DNA of 64,000 bases from Luteimonas sp. JM171 (lineage in GTDB: Bacteria; Pseudomonadota; Gammaproteobacteria; Xanthomonadales; Xanthomonadaceae), in NCBI RefSeq assembly GCF_001717465.1, contig NZ_CP017074.1, forward strand, positions 2,694,873 through 2,758,872, read 5' to 3'. Positions 22,150 through 30,437 of the stretch are shown here, one piece after another (position 1 is the first letter of the stretch; each line of letters begins with the position of its first letter). The notes below the pieces were generated by a model. That model was not told the DNA's origin. It worked only from the letters and a program-made list of their open reading frames with translations, and did not search any database. Position numbers and translations under genes: made by a program.

Positions 22150-24342
22150 TCAGGCCGCTGCGGTCCCGGCCGGCCGGTCGGGCAGGACGAAGTGGAAACA
22201 CGCGCCCCTGCCCGGCTCGCCCTCGGCCCAGACCTCGCCCCCGTGCCGCTCCACCACCCGCCGCACCGAGGCCAGCCCGACACCGTTGCCGGAGAACTCT
22301 TCCTGCGCGTGAAGGCGCTGGAACGGCCGGAACAGCTTGGATGCATACTCGGGGCTGAAGCCGGCGCCGTTGTCGCGCACGAAGCACACCGACTCGTGGC
22401 CGCCGTGGGGTTCACAACCGATCTCGATGCGCGCGGCGGCCGTGCGTGAGGTGAACTTCCAGGCATTGCCGATCAGGTTCTGCAGCAGGTTGCGCACCAG
22501 GTCCGGATCACCGTGCGCGCGCAGGCCCGGCTGCACGGTCACCTCCACCTCCCGGCCGGGATCGCCCTGGCGCAGGTCGGCGACGATCTCGGCGGCCATC
22601 CGGCTCAGGTCGAGCTCGGCGTACTGCAGTTCCTTCCGGCTCAGCCGGGACATGTTGAGCAACGCCTCGATCAGCCCGTCCATGCGTCCGGCCGCGGCGC
22701 GGATGCGCCGAAGGTGGTCCCGGCCGGTTTCGTCGATGGCGTCGCCGCAGCGTTCGGCGAGCATCCGGCCAAAGCCCTCGATGGTGCGCAGCGGCGCACG
22801 CAGGTCGTGGGAGACGCTGTAGGCAAAGGTTTCCAGTTCGCGGTTGGCGTGCTCCAGCTCGCGGGTGCGCTCGGCCACCCGTGCTTCCAGGGTGCGGTTG
22901 AGTTCGCGCACCCGCGCCTCGGCCCGCAACCGGTCGGTCACGTCCTCCACCTGCACCAGCCGTGCCACCCCGCTGCCGACTTCCCCGGGCACCGGCGCAT
23001 AGGTCAGCTGCACGTGGCGGTGCTCGCCGTCCGGACGCCGCAGCTCGCGCGTGGCACGCACCACCGCGGTGAGGCTGCCGGCCACCGGGATCGGCGCCAC
23101 GTCGGCGAACCAGCTGTCGAACGCCCGCCCTTTCAACGCCTCCGGGGGCAGGTCGAGGATCCGGGCCAACGCCGGGTTGGCCTCCACGACCCTGTCGCCG
23201 TGGTCCAGCAGCGCCTTCCCGATCCCGGAGTATTCCATCGCCGCGCGGAACCGCACCTCGCTGCGGCGCAGGGATTCGCTGGTGCGTTCGGCCAGTTCCT
23301 CGGCCCGGACCTGGGTCCGCGCCAGCACCCAGACCATGGCGAACAGCAGCAGCGACAGCACCACGCCGACCGCCAGCGTACCCTGCTGCGCCGACAGCCC
23401 GAGGCCGGCCAGGGGCTGCGGCGGCGCGGCGAACTCCACCGCCCAGCGGCGGCCGTAGAGCTCCAGCTCGGCGCGATGGGTGAATGCGCCTGCGGCCAGC
23501 GCGACCTCGTCAAAGCCGTCGTCCTGCCATATCGGCGCCTGCGCCCGGACGTCGGTGATCCGCATCTTCAGGTCCGTGGCCGCCGGCAGCGAAGGGAACT
23601 GCACCAGCGCCTCGGGCCGCAGCGGAACGAACACCCAGCCCAGGGCGCCGGCCGAGCGCGCCCCCGGCGCCGCGGGCGGCCGCCGGTAGCCGTAGACCGG
23701 CGCGAACATCATCAGGCTGTCGCGGGCGCCGGCTGCCGGATCGCCCGGAAGCACCACCGGCCCGCTCAGCCGCGCGCTGCCTGCGTCGAGCGACGCGTCC
23801 AGGGCGGCGCGCAGCACCGGATCCGCGTACAGGTCCTGCCCCACCAGCCAGCGGCTGTCGTCGGGCGCCAGGTACACCACCGGCGCATAGCGCTCGCGGA
23901 CCCCGCGCGGGCGCAGCTCGAACCTGCCTTCCCCGGCCTCGCGCTGCTCCAGCTGCAACGCGGCCAGCCCCTCGGCGTCCAGCCAGGCGGCGAACCCCAG
24001 GCCCAGCGGCCCCAGCGAGCGCTCTTCCAGCCGCAGCCCGGCCACGTAATCCTGCCACTGGCCGCGGCTCGGACGCTCCACCGAGCCGAACAGCGAGACC
24101 CCGCCCAGGGTGGTCAATTCGTAGGTCAGGAGCCGCTGCGCAAGCAGGTCGGCGCGGTGGTTGGCCTCGGCGACGAAGTCGGCGCTGGCCAGCGCCCGTT
24201 CACGCTCGCCCGCGTTGCGGGCGTAGAACCAGACCGCCAGCAACGAGCCCGCCAGCACCAGGATTGCCAGCTGGTACCCCCGCCCCCGGCGCGCATCCCT
24301 GGCACGCCCCTTCGATACCGGTTCCCTTCCCGAAGCGGTCAT
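22150..24342 (-). CDS. CHASE-PAS sensor histidine kinase
   Basis: The product is 730 residues from MTASGREPVSKGR. A membrane segment near residues 23-40, a periplasmic CHASE domain (about 60-280, with the ...GFAAWL...RYAPVVYL block), a second membrane segment (LAVGVVLSLLLFAMVWVLA), a PAS domain (about 370-490), a coiled coil, HisKA (FAYSVSHDLRAPLRTIEGFGR, with the phosphorylated His) and HATPase_c (N-box NLLQNLIGNAW, DNGAGFSP, GNGVGLASV) follow in order. No receiver domain or adjacent response regulator is present, so it is an orphan kinase. CHASE domains bind small extracellular ligands. It lies between smpB and ssrA, transcribed away from ssrA. Confidence 0.9.
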   Translation of the reverse strand: MTASGREPVSKGRARDARRGRGYQLAILVLAGSLLAVWFYARNAGERERALASADFVAEANHRADLLAQRLLTYELTTLGGVSLFGSVERPSRGQWQDYVAGLRLEERSLGPLGLGFAAWLDAEGLAALQLEQREAGEGRFELRPRGVRERYAPVVYLAPDDSRWLVGQDLYADPVLRAALDASLDAGSARLSGPVVLPGDPAAGARDSLMMFAPVYGYRRPPAAPGARSAGALGWVFVPLRPEALVQFPSLPAATDLKMRITDVRAQAPIWQDDGFDEVALAAGAFTHRAELELYGRRWAVEFAAPPQPLAGLGLSAQQGTLAVGVVLSLLLFAMVWVLARTQVRAEELAERTSESLRRSEVRFRAAMEYSGIGKALLDHGDRVVEANPALARILDLPPEALKGRAFDSWFADVAPIPVAGSLTAVVRATRELRRPDGEHRHVQLTYAPVPGEVGSGVARLVQVEDVTDRLRAEARVRELNRTLEARVAERTRELEHANRELETFAYSVSHDLRAPLRTIEGFGRMLAERCGDAIDETGRDHLRRIRAAAGRMDGLIEALLNMSRLSRKELQYAELDLSRMAAEIVADLRQGDPGREVEVTVQPGLRAHGDPDLVRNLLQNLIGNAWKFTSRTAAARIEIGCEPHGGHESVCFVRDNGAGFSPEYASKLFRPFQRLHAQEEFSGNGVGLASVRRVVERHGGEVWAEGEPGRGACFHFVLPDRPAGTAAA

Positions 24343-24411
24343 CGCCCGAGCATATCGCGGATCGGGGGGCCGGCGGCAGTGAACGCGCGCTGGATGTGCC
24401 CGCGCCACCCC

Positions 24412-24439
24412 TTGAGATGCCGCCGCCCGACCCTATACT
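24412..24439 (+). promoter_or_regulatory. Sigma-70 promoter of ssrA
   Basis: TTGAGA (24412-24417) and TATACT (24434-24439) are 16 bp apart. Transcription would start near 24446, giving a ~22-nt 5' leader removed to form mature tmRNA. Confidence 0.75.
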
Positions 24440-24467
24440 GGGAGCGTCAGCGTGAGAACGTTCTCCC

Positions 24468-24820
24468 GGGGGTGCATTGGCTTCGACGGGGGTTGCGAAA
24501 TCACCTGGTGCATGCCGAGGGGGCAGCTTTCCTCGTAAATCCAGCGGCAAACTCATAGTTGCCAACGACGACAACTACGCTCTCGCCGCTTAAGGCGTAA
24601 GCCCCGAACCCACTTGTGCCCATGCTCGTGGATGTAGGGTCATTATCATGGGAACCAGCCGCGGCGGTTGCCTGTCTTCCGCGGTTGAACCTACAGGCTG
24701 GTTTCCTGGCGCGCTTCGCACGCTGTGCTGCCGGGGAACGAGATCCAACAGCGGGCTAAGCATGTAGTACCGGGGATGGAGTGCTCTCGGACGGCGGTTC
24801 GATTCCGCCCACCTCCACCA
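24468..24820 (+). ncRNA. ssrA: Transfer-messenger RNA (tmRNA)
   Basis: The gene is about 353 nt. The 5' GGGGGTG pairs with the 3' CACCTCC before ACCA to form the tRNA-like acceptor stem, and GGTTCGATTCC is the T-arm. The tag reading frame starts at the resume codon GCC (24561) and encodes ANDDNYALAA before TAA (24591-24593). With the alanine from the charged tRNA domain the full tag is AANDDNYALAA, whose LAA end is read by ClpXP. It rescues stalled ribosomes with SmpB. The accessory island starts just after its terminator. Confidence 0.97.
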
Positions 24821-24826
24821 ATAGCG

Positions 24827-24857
24827 AAACCCCAACCGTTCTCGGCTGGGGTTTTTT
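24827..24857 (+). terminator. Rho-independent terminator of ssrA
   Basis: CCCCAACCG and CGGCTGGGG form a stem with one mismatch and a TTCT loop, followed by TTTTTT (24852-24857). Confidence 0.85.
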
Positions 24858-25196
24858 CTTGTCTGTTTGCGCCGGTTCCCGCGGGTTCTTGGGGGTTCCT
24901 GCGGAAGCCTGCGGACTTCGCCAGCCGCCCGAATTGGCCGTTCAAGGCCACATTCAACTCTCTCCTGGCCATTCCTCGCTCCGACCTCGCTCCCTGAAAC
25001 TGGCCCGAAGTCCGCAAAGGCCACAAATCCAGCCCATACAGATCAAAGAGTTACGCGCGGACGAATCAAGCGGTTGGATTGCAGCATCGGGGAGAAAAGG
25101 AAACCCCGTAGTTGTGTTTTGTCGGTAGTTGTCGAGCTCTGCCGACACTTTGCAACACGTGGAGGATGCTCCCGGATGGTCAACGGCAGAGATCAC
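24858..25196. other. Non-coding left boundary of the island
   Basis: About 340 bp without a recognisable gene. A 10-bp inverted pair (GCGGACTTCG near 24910 and CGAAGTCCGC near 25008) is the only structure seen. The base composition shifts toward lower G+C along this stretch. An intact integrase, usual next to an ssrA-integrated element, is not found. Confidence 0.5.
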
Positions 25197-25250
25197 TTGT
25201 CATGACACCGTCCGGACAACTACAATAAGGACATTCAAGATCCGTCCGGA
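25197..25250 (+). promoter_or_regulatory. Promoter and operator repeats of the left toxin-antitoxin pair
   Basis: TTGTCA (25197-25202) and TACAAT (25221-25226), 18 bp apart, form a sigma-70 promoter. The 9-bp direct repeat CCGTCCGGA occurs at 25208-25216 inside the spacer and at 25242-25250 just before the start codon. Each copy contains the palindrome TCCGGA. The layout fits autorepression by the ribbon-helix-helix antitoxin. Confidence 0.65.
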
Positions 25251-25258
25251 GGGGCACC

Positions 25259-25537
25259 ATGAGCACCCGGAATCTTTCCAAGACCGAACGCATTGACGTT
25301 CGCACCAGCGCACCGGTCAAGCAACTGCTGCAGGAAGCCGCGCGCGCCTGCCACAAGAACGTCAGCGAGTTCCTGCTCGACGCAGGCGTGACGGCGGCCG
25401 CCCAGACGCTGGCAGATCGTCGTCAGTTCGTGCTGGACGACACACAGTGGCAGGCCTTCCAGGAAGCGCTGGATCGGCCGGTAAAAGCCAAGCCGCGTCT
25501 GAAGAAGTTGCTGCGTGAACCCGGGGTGTTGGGTTGA
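25259..25537 (+). CDS. DUF1778 ribbon-helix-helix antitoxin
   Basis: The 92-residue protein starts MSTRNLSKTERIDVRTS and continues with VKQLLQEAARACHKNVSEFLLD, the RHH dimer motif of DUF1778 antitoxins (TacA type). The C-terminal half (DDTQWQAFQEALDRPVKAKPRLKKLL) is the toxin-wrapping segment that blocks the acetyltransferase. GGAGGGG precedes the ATG. It overlaps the toxin gene by 4 bp. Confidence 0.92.
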   Translation: MSTRNLSKTERIDVRTSAPVKQLLQEAARACHKNVSEFLLDAGVTAAAQTLADRRQFVLDDTQWQAFQEALDRPVKAKPRLKKLLREPGVLG

Positions 25538-26037
25538 GCGATGGCTACTCACCCGTTCGCAAGCTGCTTGCGACGGATCAGGTCGATGCTTTCGAGTGCG
25601 GCCAAGCCGCGCTGAACCAGTTCCTGCAGCGCTACGCGCTCGTCAACCAAAAGGCCAACAGCGCACAGACCTACGTCTGCTGCCAGGGTGACGTGGTGGT
25701 CGGCTTCTACAGCCTCGCCGTCGGCAGTGTCGATCCGGAGGCCGCGCCGTCAAGAGTGATGAAGGGGCTGGCGCGTCACCCGGTACCGGTCATGATCCTG
25801 GCCCGGCTCGCGGTAGACAAGGCGCATCAGCGTAAAGGACTGGGCCAGGCCTTGCTCAAGGATGCGTTGCTGCGCACCGCTCAGGCTGCCGACATCGCCG
25901 GCATTCGCTGCCTGCTGGTGCATGCCAAGGACGATGCGGCGCGCCAGTGGTACGAATCGTGGGAATTCGAGCCCAGCCCGACTGATCCGTACCATCTGTT
26001 CCTGATGCTCAAGGATCTCAAGGGCATGTTGAGCTGA
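25534..26037 (+). CDS. GNAT-family toxin (TacT-like tRNA acetyltransferase)
   Basis: The 167-residue protein starts at TTG 25534, overlapping the antitoxin stop (TTGA). The GNAT core is visible: VVVGFYSLAVGSV, the acetyl-CoA loop LARLAVDKAHQRKGLGQALLKDAL (Q-x-x-G-x-G/A), and the C-terminal QWYESWEFEPSP with the catalytic Tyr. TacT-family toxins acetylate the amino group of charged tRNAs and stop translation; which tRNA is targeted here is unknown. Confidence 0.92.
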   Translation: MSDGYSPVRKLLATDQVDAFECGQAALNQFLQRYALVNQKANSAQTYVCCQGDVVVGFYSLAVGSVDPEAAPSRVMKGLARHPVPVMILARLAVDKAHQRKGLGQALLKDALLRTAQAADIAGIRCLLVHAKDDAARQWYESWEFEPSPTDPYHLFLMLKDLKGMLS

Positions 26038-26051
26038 GGGGCGACTCCATC

Positions 26052-26183
26052 TCAGAGTCCGACTCTCTCTCGCTGCTCATCCCACAGCGCCGGCGGATCA
26101 ACCGCCAGATCGAACAGCGTGATGTGGTTCGGCAGCGTGTCATCAAGGATGGCCGCAACGATGTCGGGCGCCAACGTGGTCAG
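26052..26183 (-). pseudogene. 3' remnant of a site-specific recombinase gene
   Basis: The minus-strand frame reads TTLAPDIVAAILDDTLPNH and ends PPALWDEQRERVGL. LAPDIV-AIL is the end of the DNA-binding domain of serine-recombinase-like proteins carried by mobile elements. The remainder of such a gene is absent: the upstream sequence is the small membrane ORF in another frame. It is read as a deletion scar at the distal end of the stress operon. Confidence 0.5.
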
Positions 26184-26316
26184 GCGCGAACCAGGCTTCG
26201 ATGGAGGGCAGGAACTGCCACAACACCATGAGTGCTGCGATACAGGCGGTGATGACCAGCCAGCGTCGAATGAAGTGATCCGGCGTCGAACGGCTGTAGG
26301 GGTCGATGTAGGCCAT
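26143..26316 (-). CDS. Small single-span membrane protein, hypothetical
   Basis: The 57-residue frame starts MAYIDPYSRSTPDHFIRRW and has one hydrophobic segment (LVITACIAALMVLWQFLP). AGGAG lies 7 bp before the ATG, a good ribosome site. It follows the M48 peptidase by 19 bp, so it belongs to the operon. Its last ~15 residues run into the recombinase remnant and so are probably not native. No function can be assigned. Confidence 0.5.
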   Translation of the reverse strand: MAYIDPYSRSTPDHFIRRWLVITACIAALMVLWQFLPSIEAWFAPDHVGARHRCGHP

Positions 26317-26335
26317 GTATATCTCCTGTTGGTTA

Positions 26336-27301
26336 TCAGCGCCACAGACCACTGGGGCGCCAACGCGGGGGCTTCGGCGACACGGTGATGGGTGGCTGGA
26401 AGCGAGCGGAATGATGACGCGACATCGGGGCCAAGTGCATGCCGAGCTCGTGCAGCCGTGCGATACGCTCGGCCGTTGCGGGGTGCGTGCGCAGCCAGGA
26501 GGGTTCAGGATTGCCCCATCCCGTCAGCAGCCAGGCACGCCAGGAGCGACTGACCCGCTCGATTTTCTCCAGCGCAAGGGCGAGCCCATGCGGATCGCCA
26601 GTCAGCGCAGCTGCCAGCCGGTCGGCATCGAACTCGCGCACCCGCGACAAGCCGAGCTGGGCCAACAGCGCCAGTTGCGGCGCAAGCGCCAGCAGAAGCA
26701 AGGCGGGCCAATGAACGTCCACGGCGCCCGCCAGCAGCGCCGGCAAACTGAACAGGATCGCAACTTGCCCGAACAGCGCCATGAGATGGGTGAGCCGGCT
26801 GGTGGAATCCGCCAACCCCATGACGCGCAGATCCTTGTTGGCGATGTGAGCGACCTCATGAGCAAGGACACCGGTGAGCTCGCGCGGTGTGAGACTTCGC
26901 AGCAGCCCATCGGTGAGCACGATGGCGGCGCGACGCTCCGAACCGGTGGCGAAGGCATTGACCATGGCGCTGGGGGCGTAGTGCGGCACCGTAACAGCAG
27001 GCAAACCGGCCCGCGCCGCCAGCTCGCGCACCAGGGCTCAGAGATCGGGCGCTTCGCTCGGGTGCAAGGCACGCGCACGATAGAGTCGCAGGGTCAGACT
27101 CGACCCAGCGGTAGGCTCGACCAGCAGCGCAAGGCCCCCTGCTGCCAGTGCCAGCCATAGCCCCATATCGCCGAAAAGCAGGCTGCCGGCCATGGCGGCG
27201 ATGCCGAGAAGGGTCACCACGAGTAGCGCTGTTTGCAAGCGGTTGAGCCAGTGATGCCGCGACCAGGCCTCTCCGGTGTCGCCAAATTCATGACGGTTCA
27301 C
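26336..27301 (-). pseudogene. M48 (HtpX-like) membrane metallopeptidase, interrupted by an in-frame TGA
   Basis: One frame spans both halves. Residues 1-87 from a GTG at 27301 hold two membrane segments; TGA at 27038-27040 then interrupts the frame (..EAPDL stop ALVRELAAR..), and the same frame continues for 231 residues with the zinc motif HEVAHIANKD, two more hydrophobic segments and the third ligand region REFDADRLAA. TGG to TGA (Trp) is the simplest explanation. The distal part could still start at GTG 27029-27031 and make a soluble-headed fragment. M48 peptidases degrade misfolded membrane proteins. The gene overlaps psiE by 14 bp and occupies the peptidase slot of tLST-type loci. Confidence 0.75.
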
Positions 27302-27776
27302 GCGGGGCTTCCTCGGTCACTCTGTCATCGCGCTCGCGCAGCAGCCAGTAAGTAGCCCCCAGGGCCAGGGTCGCCCCCGCCAAGGCGGCCACTTTGCCCG
27401 GGCTGACATCAGGGTCGAGAATCACGAATTTGCGCGCCAGCGCGATCAGCGCGATCAGGATCACCGTCTTGACCTGGATGATGCTGTCGCGGCGCAATGC
27501 CAGGCGCACGATCGAGTGCTTGAACTCCATCGCGATCAACAATGTCATGATCATGCCGAACACGCTCTGGAACACCTTGTGATCGAGCGGATTGAAGGCC
27601 TCGATGATGAGCAGGGTGAAGACGATGGAGATCAGTTGAATCAGCGACACAACGATGATCACGGCAATCACCGCCGACAGGACCAGCGCCACGACCTGCT
27701 CGAAGCGTTCATAGAAGCTCATGACGGCCCACTGGTCGCGAAAAAGCCGAAATGGGTTGAGACGTTCTGATTTCAT
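27288..27776 (-). CDS. psiE: PsiE-family membrane protein
   Basis: The protein is 162 residues from MKSERLNPFRLFRDQW. Four membrane helices are visible (VVALVLSAVIAVIIVVSLIQL; TLLIIEAFNP..; FGMIMTLLIAMEF; VILIALIALARKFVI). PsiE proteins are phosphate-starvation-induced in E. coli and are a standard member of tLST/LHR islands; their activity is unknown. It sits between the kefB remnant and the M48 gene. Confidence 0.85.
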   Translation of the reverse strand: MKSERLNPFRLFRDQWAVMSFYERFEQVVALVLSAVIAVIIVVSLIQLISIVFTLLIIEAFNPLDHKVFQSVFGMIMTLLIAMEFKHSIVRLALRRDSIIQVKTVILIALIALARKFVILDPDVSPGKVAALAGATLALGATYWLLRERDDRVTEEAPREPS

Positions 27777-27798
27777 AGGAAACTTGCCCCCTTGTAGT

Positions 27799-28085
27799 TC
27801 ATAAAGTAGTGGCATTGCGCATTGACGACAGTGCGCCATTGGCAGCGGTGACTGGAACACCGCCGAGCTGCATCACTTGTTCTGCCAGCCCCAGCGCCGG
27901 GGCAACGGCTGCCTTGTAGACGTGAACGTTCGGCAGTTCCTTCAAAACAAGGGCTTCGCTCTCACGCCAGCACACAACCACGACGGGCAAAGCCGGGTGA
28001 CGCTGGCGCACTGCTCGCGCAATACCACGGCCGCCAGACTGCACGCAGCCAGCAGCGTGAGGGTCGTACCGGGCAAGTCCTGCAT
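27799..28085 (-). pseudogene. kefB-like cation/proton antiporter, internally deleted remnant
   Basis: A start ATG 3 bp after trx opens MQDLPGTTLTLLAACSLAAVV, an antiporter-like N-terminus. Within about 25 codons the recognisable coding switches to another frame that reads AVRQRHPALPVVVVCWRESE, KELPNVHVYKAAVAPALGLA and EQVMQLGGVPV, the C-terminal nucleotide-binding (TrkA-N-like) end of KefB-type proteins. About 500 residues of the transporter are missing, so a large deletion joined the two ends out of frame. Confidence 0.65.
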
Positions 28086-28088
28086 CGT

Positions 28089-28532
28089 TCAGCGTCCGGA
28101 CTGCGCAGCCGATGCCCAGCGCACGATGTCCTGCGCCCCCATGGCGCCGGCCTGGCGCGCGATCTCTCGCCCGTTGCGGAATAGCACCAGGGTGGGAATG
28201 CTGCGGATGCCGAACTGCGCGGCCAGATGCGGCTCGGCTTCGGTGTTGACCTTGGCGAGCCGGACCTTGGGTTCCAGTAGGCGCGCGGCCTGCTGGAACT
28301 GCGGCGCCATCATCTTGCAGGGCCCGCACCAGGGTGCCCAGAAATCGACCAGCAAGGGAAGGTCATTGCGCTCGGCATGACGGGCGAACGTGGCTGCGGT
28401 CAGCTCAATGGGCTCGCCGGTGAACAGCGGATGCTGGCACCGGCCGCAGTTGGGGTGGTCGTCCATCTTCGCTGTCGGTACGCGGTTGATGGATTGGCAG
28501 TGCGGGCAAACAATGTGAACGCTGTCGGTCAT
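28089..28532 (-). CDS. trx: Thioredoxin, TrxC (thioredoxin-2) type
   Basis: The 147-residue protein has an N-terminal zinc ribbon (CPHCQSINR... and CGRCQHPLF) and a thioredoxin domain with the active site WAPWCGPCKMMAP and the cis-Pro in RSIPTLVLFRNG. TrxC-type proteins reduce disulfides under oxidative stress, with redox-sensitive zinc. A thioredoxin (trx_GI) is a regular tLST gene. It is 12 bp after ftsH. Confidence 0.94.
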   Translation of the reverse strand: MTDSVHIVCPHCQSINRVPTAKMDDHPNCGRCQHPLFTGEPIELTAATFARHAERNDLPLLVDFWAPWCGPCKMMAPQFQQAARLLEPKVRLAKVNTEAEPHLAAQFGIRSIPTLVLFRNGREIARQAGAMGAQDIVRWASAAQSGR

Positions 28533-28544
28533 GGTGCAACCCCA

Positions 28545-30410
28545 TCAAGGATTGGTTGGTGACGATGACACCGCTTGGGCACCAGCATCGCGGGATTCGC
28601 GCCGTAGCCCTTGAGTCAACTGGCGGATATCGTTTTCATCGAGGGTTTCGCGCGCCAGCAGCTCGCGTGCGCAGCGCTCCAGCACCTCGCGATTACGGTC
28701 GAGAAGCCCGTAGGCGCGATCGAACGCGCCCATCACGATGTCGCGGATGGCCTGGTCGATGCGCGCCTGTGTGGATTCCGCCACCCGGCAGCCCCCCTGC
28801 GCCAGTTCGGGCGTATCGAGAAAGCGCGGTCGCTGCGTCTCGAAGGCGATGTAGCCCAGCCCTTCGTCCATGCCGAAGCGCGTGATCATGTCGCGGGCAA
28901 TGTCGGTGGCGCGCGCCAGATCGTCCGCCGCGCCGGTGGACAGTTCGCCGAACACGAGTTTCTCGGCGGCGCGCCCGCCCAGCAGCACGGCGATCTTGTG
29001 CTCGAGATCGGCGCGGGTCATCAGGAAACGGTCTTCCGTGGGCCGTTGCAGCGTATAGCCGAGCGCGCCGATGCCGCGCGGAATGATCGAAATCTTGTGC
29101 ACCGGATCGGTCCCGGGCAGGGCCAGCGCCACCAGCGCATGGCCCATCTCGTGATAGGCCACGGTTTCCCGCTCCTTCGGGTTCAGAACCCGATTCTTCT
29201 TCTCGAGTCCGGCCACGATGCGTTCGATGGCGGCCGTGAAGTCCTGCAACTCCACCGCCTGCGCGCGGCGCCGGGTCGCGACCAGCGCCGCCTCGTTCAC
29301 CAGGTTGGCCAGATCGGCGCCGGAAAAGCCGGTGGTGAGCGCCGCCACCTGCTCCAGGTCCACATCAGGGGCGAGCGTGATTTTCTTGGCATGCACCTTC
29401 AGGATGTCGAGACGGCCCTTCTTGTCGGGCCGATCCACCAGCACCTGGCGGTCGAAGCGGCCGGCGCGCAGGAGGGCCGGGTCGAGGATCTCCGGACGAT
29501 TGGTGGCGGCGAGGATGATCAACCCCACCGAGCTGTCGAAGCCATCCATCTCGGTGAGCAGCTGGTTGAGCGTCTGCTCGCGCTCGTCATGGCCGCCGAT
29601 CGGTCCGCCCACGCCGCGTGCGCGGCCGAGGGCGTCGAGCTCGTCGATGAAGATGATGGCTGGCGCCTGGGCGCGGGCCTGTTCGAACAGGTCGCGCACA
29701 CGCGCGGCCCCCACACCGACGAACATTTCGACGAACTCCGAACCGGAGATGGAAAAGAACGGCACGCCGGCTTCGCCAGCCACCGCCTTGGCCAGCAAGG
29801 TCTTGCCCGTACCCGGAGGCCCCACCAGCAGCACGCCTTTGGGGATGTGCGCACCGAGGCGGCCATAGTCCTGCGGATTTTTCAGGAAATCGACGATCTC
29901 GACCAGTTCGGCCTTGGCCTCATCCACGCCAGCCACATCCGCGAAGGTCACACCGGTGTTCTTCTCCATGAACACCTTGGCGCGGCTCTTGCCAATGCTC
30001 AGAAAGCCGCCCATGCCCTGCTTCTCGGCAAAACGGCGGAAGAGGAAGAACCAGACACCGAAGAACGCCACCGCCGGCAGAATCCACGACAGTACGTCGC
30101 GCAGCCAGGTGCTTTCCACGGCGCGTGCATACGGCACCTCGTACTTGGACAGGCGTTCCGCCAGATCGGGTTCGACCCGGGTCGCGACGATCGTGGTCTT
30201 GCCACGGGCGTCGGGCGACTTCAGGCGTCCTGTCACGGTACGGTCCGACACCAGAACTTCAGCGACACGGCCCTCGGCCAGCGCCTTCTCGAACTCGCTG
30301 TACGGCACGGGCTCGACGGTCTGCGCCGCCTGCCAGTAGTTCTGGAGCATCAGCAGCAACAGACCGGCGACGATCCAGTAGCCGACGTTCCATTGATCTT
30401 TCTTTTCCAT
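28545..30410 (-). CDS. ftsH: Island-encoded ATP-dependent zinc metalloprotease FtsH
   Basis: The protein is 621 residues. Two membrane segments (about 9-25 and 104-124) flank a short periplasmic domain; then come Walker A GPPGTGKT (197-204), Walker [10 protein letters not shown], the second region of homology [20 protein letters not shown], and the zinc site HEMGH (420-424; HEAGH in most FtsH). It degrades misfolded membrane and soluble proteins at the inner membrane. A chromosomal ftsH is presumably elsewhere, so this is an accessory copy as in tLST islands. It lies 27 bp after cls. Confidence 0.95.
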   Translation of the reverse strand: MEKKDQWNVGYWIVAGLLLLMLQNYWQAAQTVEPVPYSEFEKALAEGRVAEVLVSDRTVTGRLKSPDARGKTTIVATRVEPDLAERLSKYEVPYARAVESTWLRDVLSWILPAVAFFGVWFFLFRRFAEKQGMGGFLSIGKSRAKVFMEKNTGVTFADVAGVDEAKAELVEIVDFLKNPQDYGRLGAHIPKGVLLVGPPGTGKTLLAKAVAGEAGVPFFSISGSEFVEMFVGVGAARVRDLFEQARAQAPAIIFIDELDALGRARGVGGPIGGHDEREQTLNQLLTEMDGFDSSVGLIILAATNRPEILDPALLRAGRFDRQVLVDRPDKKGRLDILKVHAKKITLAPDVDLEQVAALTTGFSGADLANLVNEAALVATRRRAQAVELQDFTAAIERIVAGLEKKNRVLNPKERETVAYHEMGHALVALALPGTDPVHKISIIPRGIGALGYTLQRPTEDRFLMTRADLEHKIAVLLGGRAAEKLVFGELSTGAADDLARATDIARDMITRFGMDEGLGYIAFETQRPRFLDTPELAQGGCRVAESTQARIDQAIRDIVMGAFDRAYGLLDRNREVLERCARELLARETLDENDIRQLTQGLRRESRDAGAQAVSSSPTNP

Positions 30411-30437
30411 CCGCAGGGTCCTGCGAGGGTCGTTTCG

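Noticed and set aside
24858..25190. An integrase remnant between ssrA and the toxin-antitoxin pair
   Set aside because: Frames in this stretch show no tyrosine-recombinase residues or motifs.
27038..27040. The in-frame TGA as a selenocysteine codon
   Set aside because: It is not at a catalytic position and no SECIS-like hairpin follows; a Trp-to-stop change is simpler.
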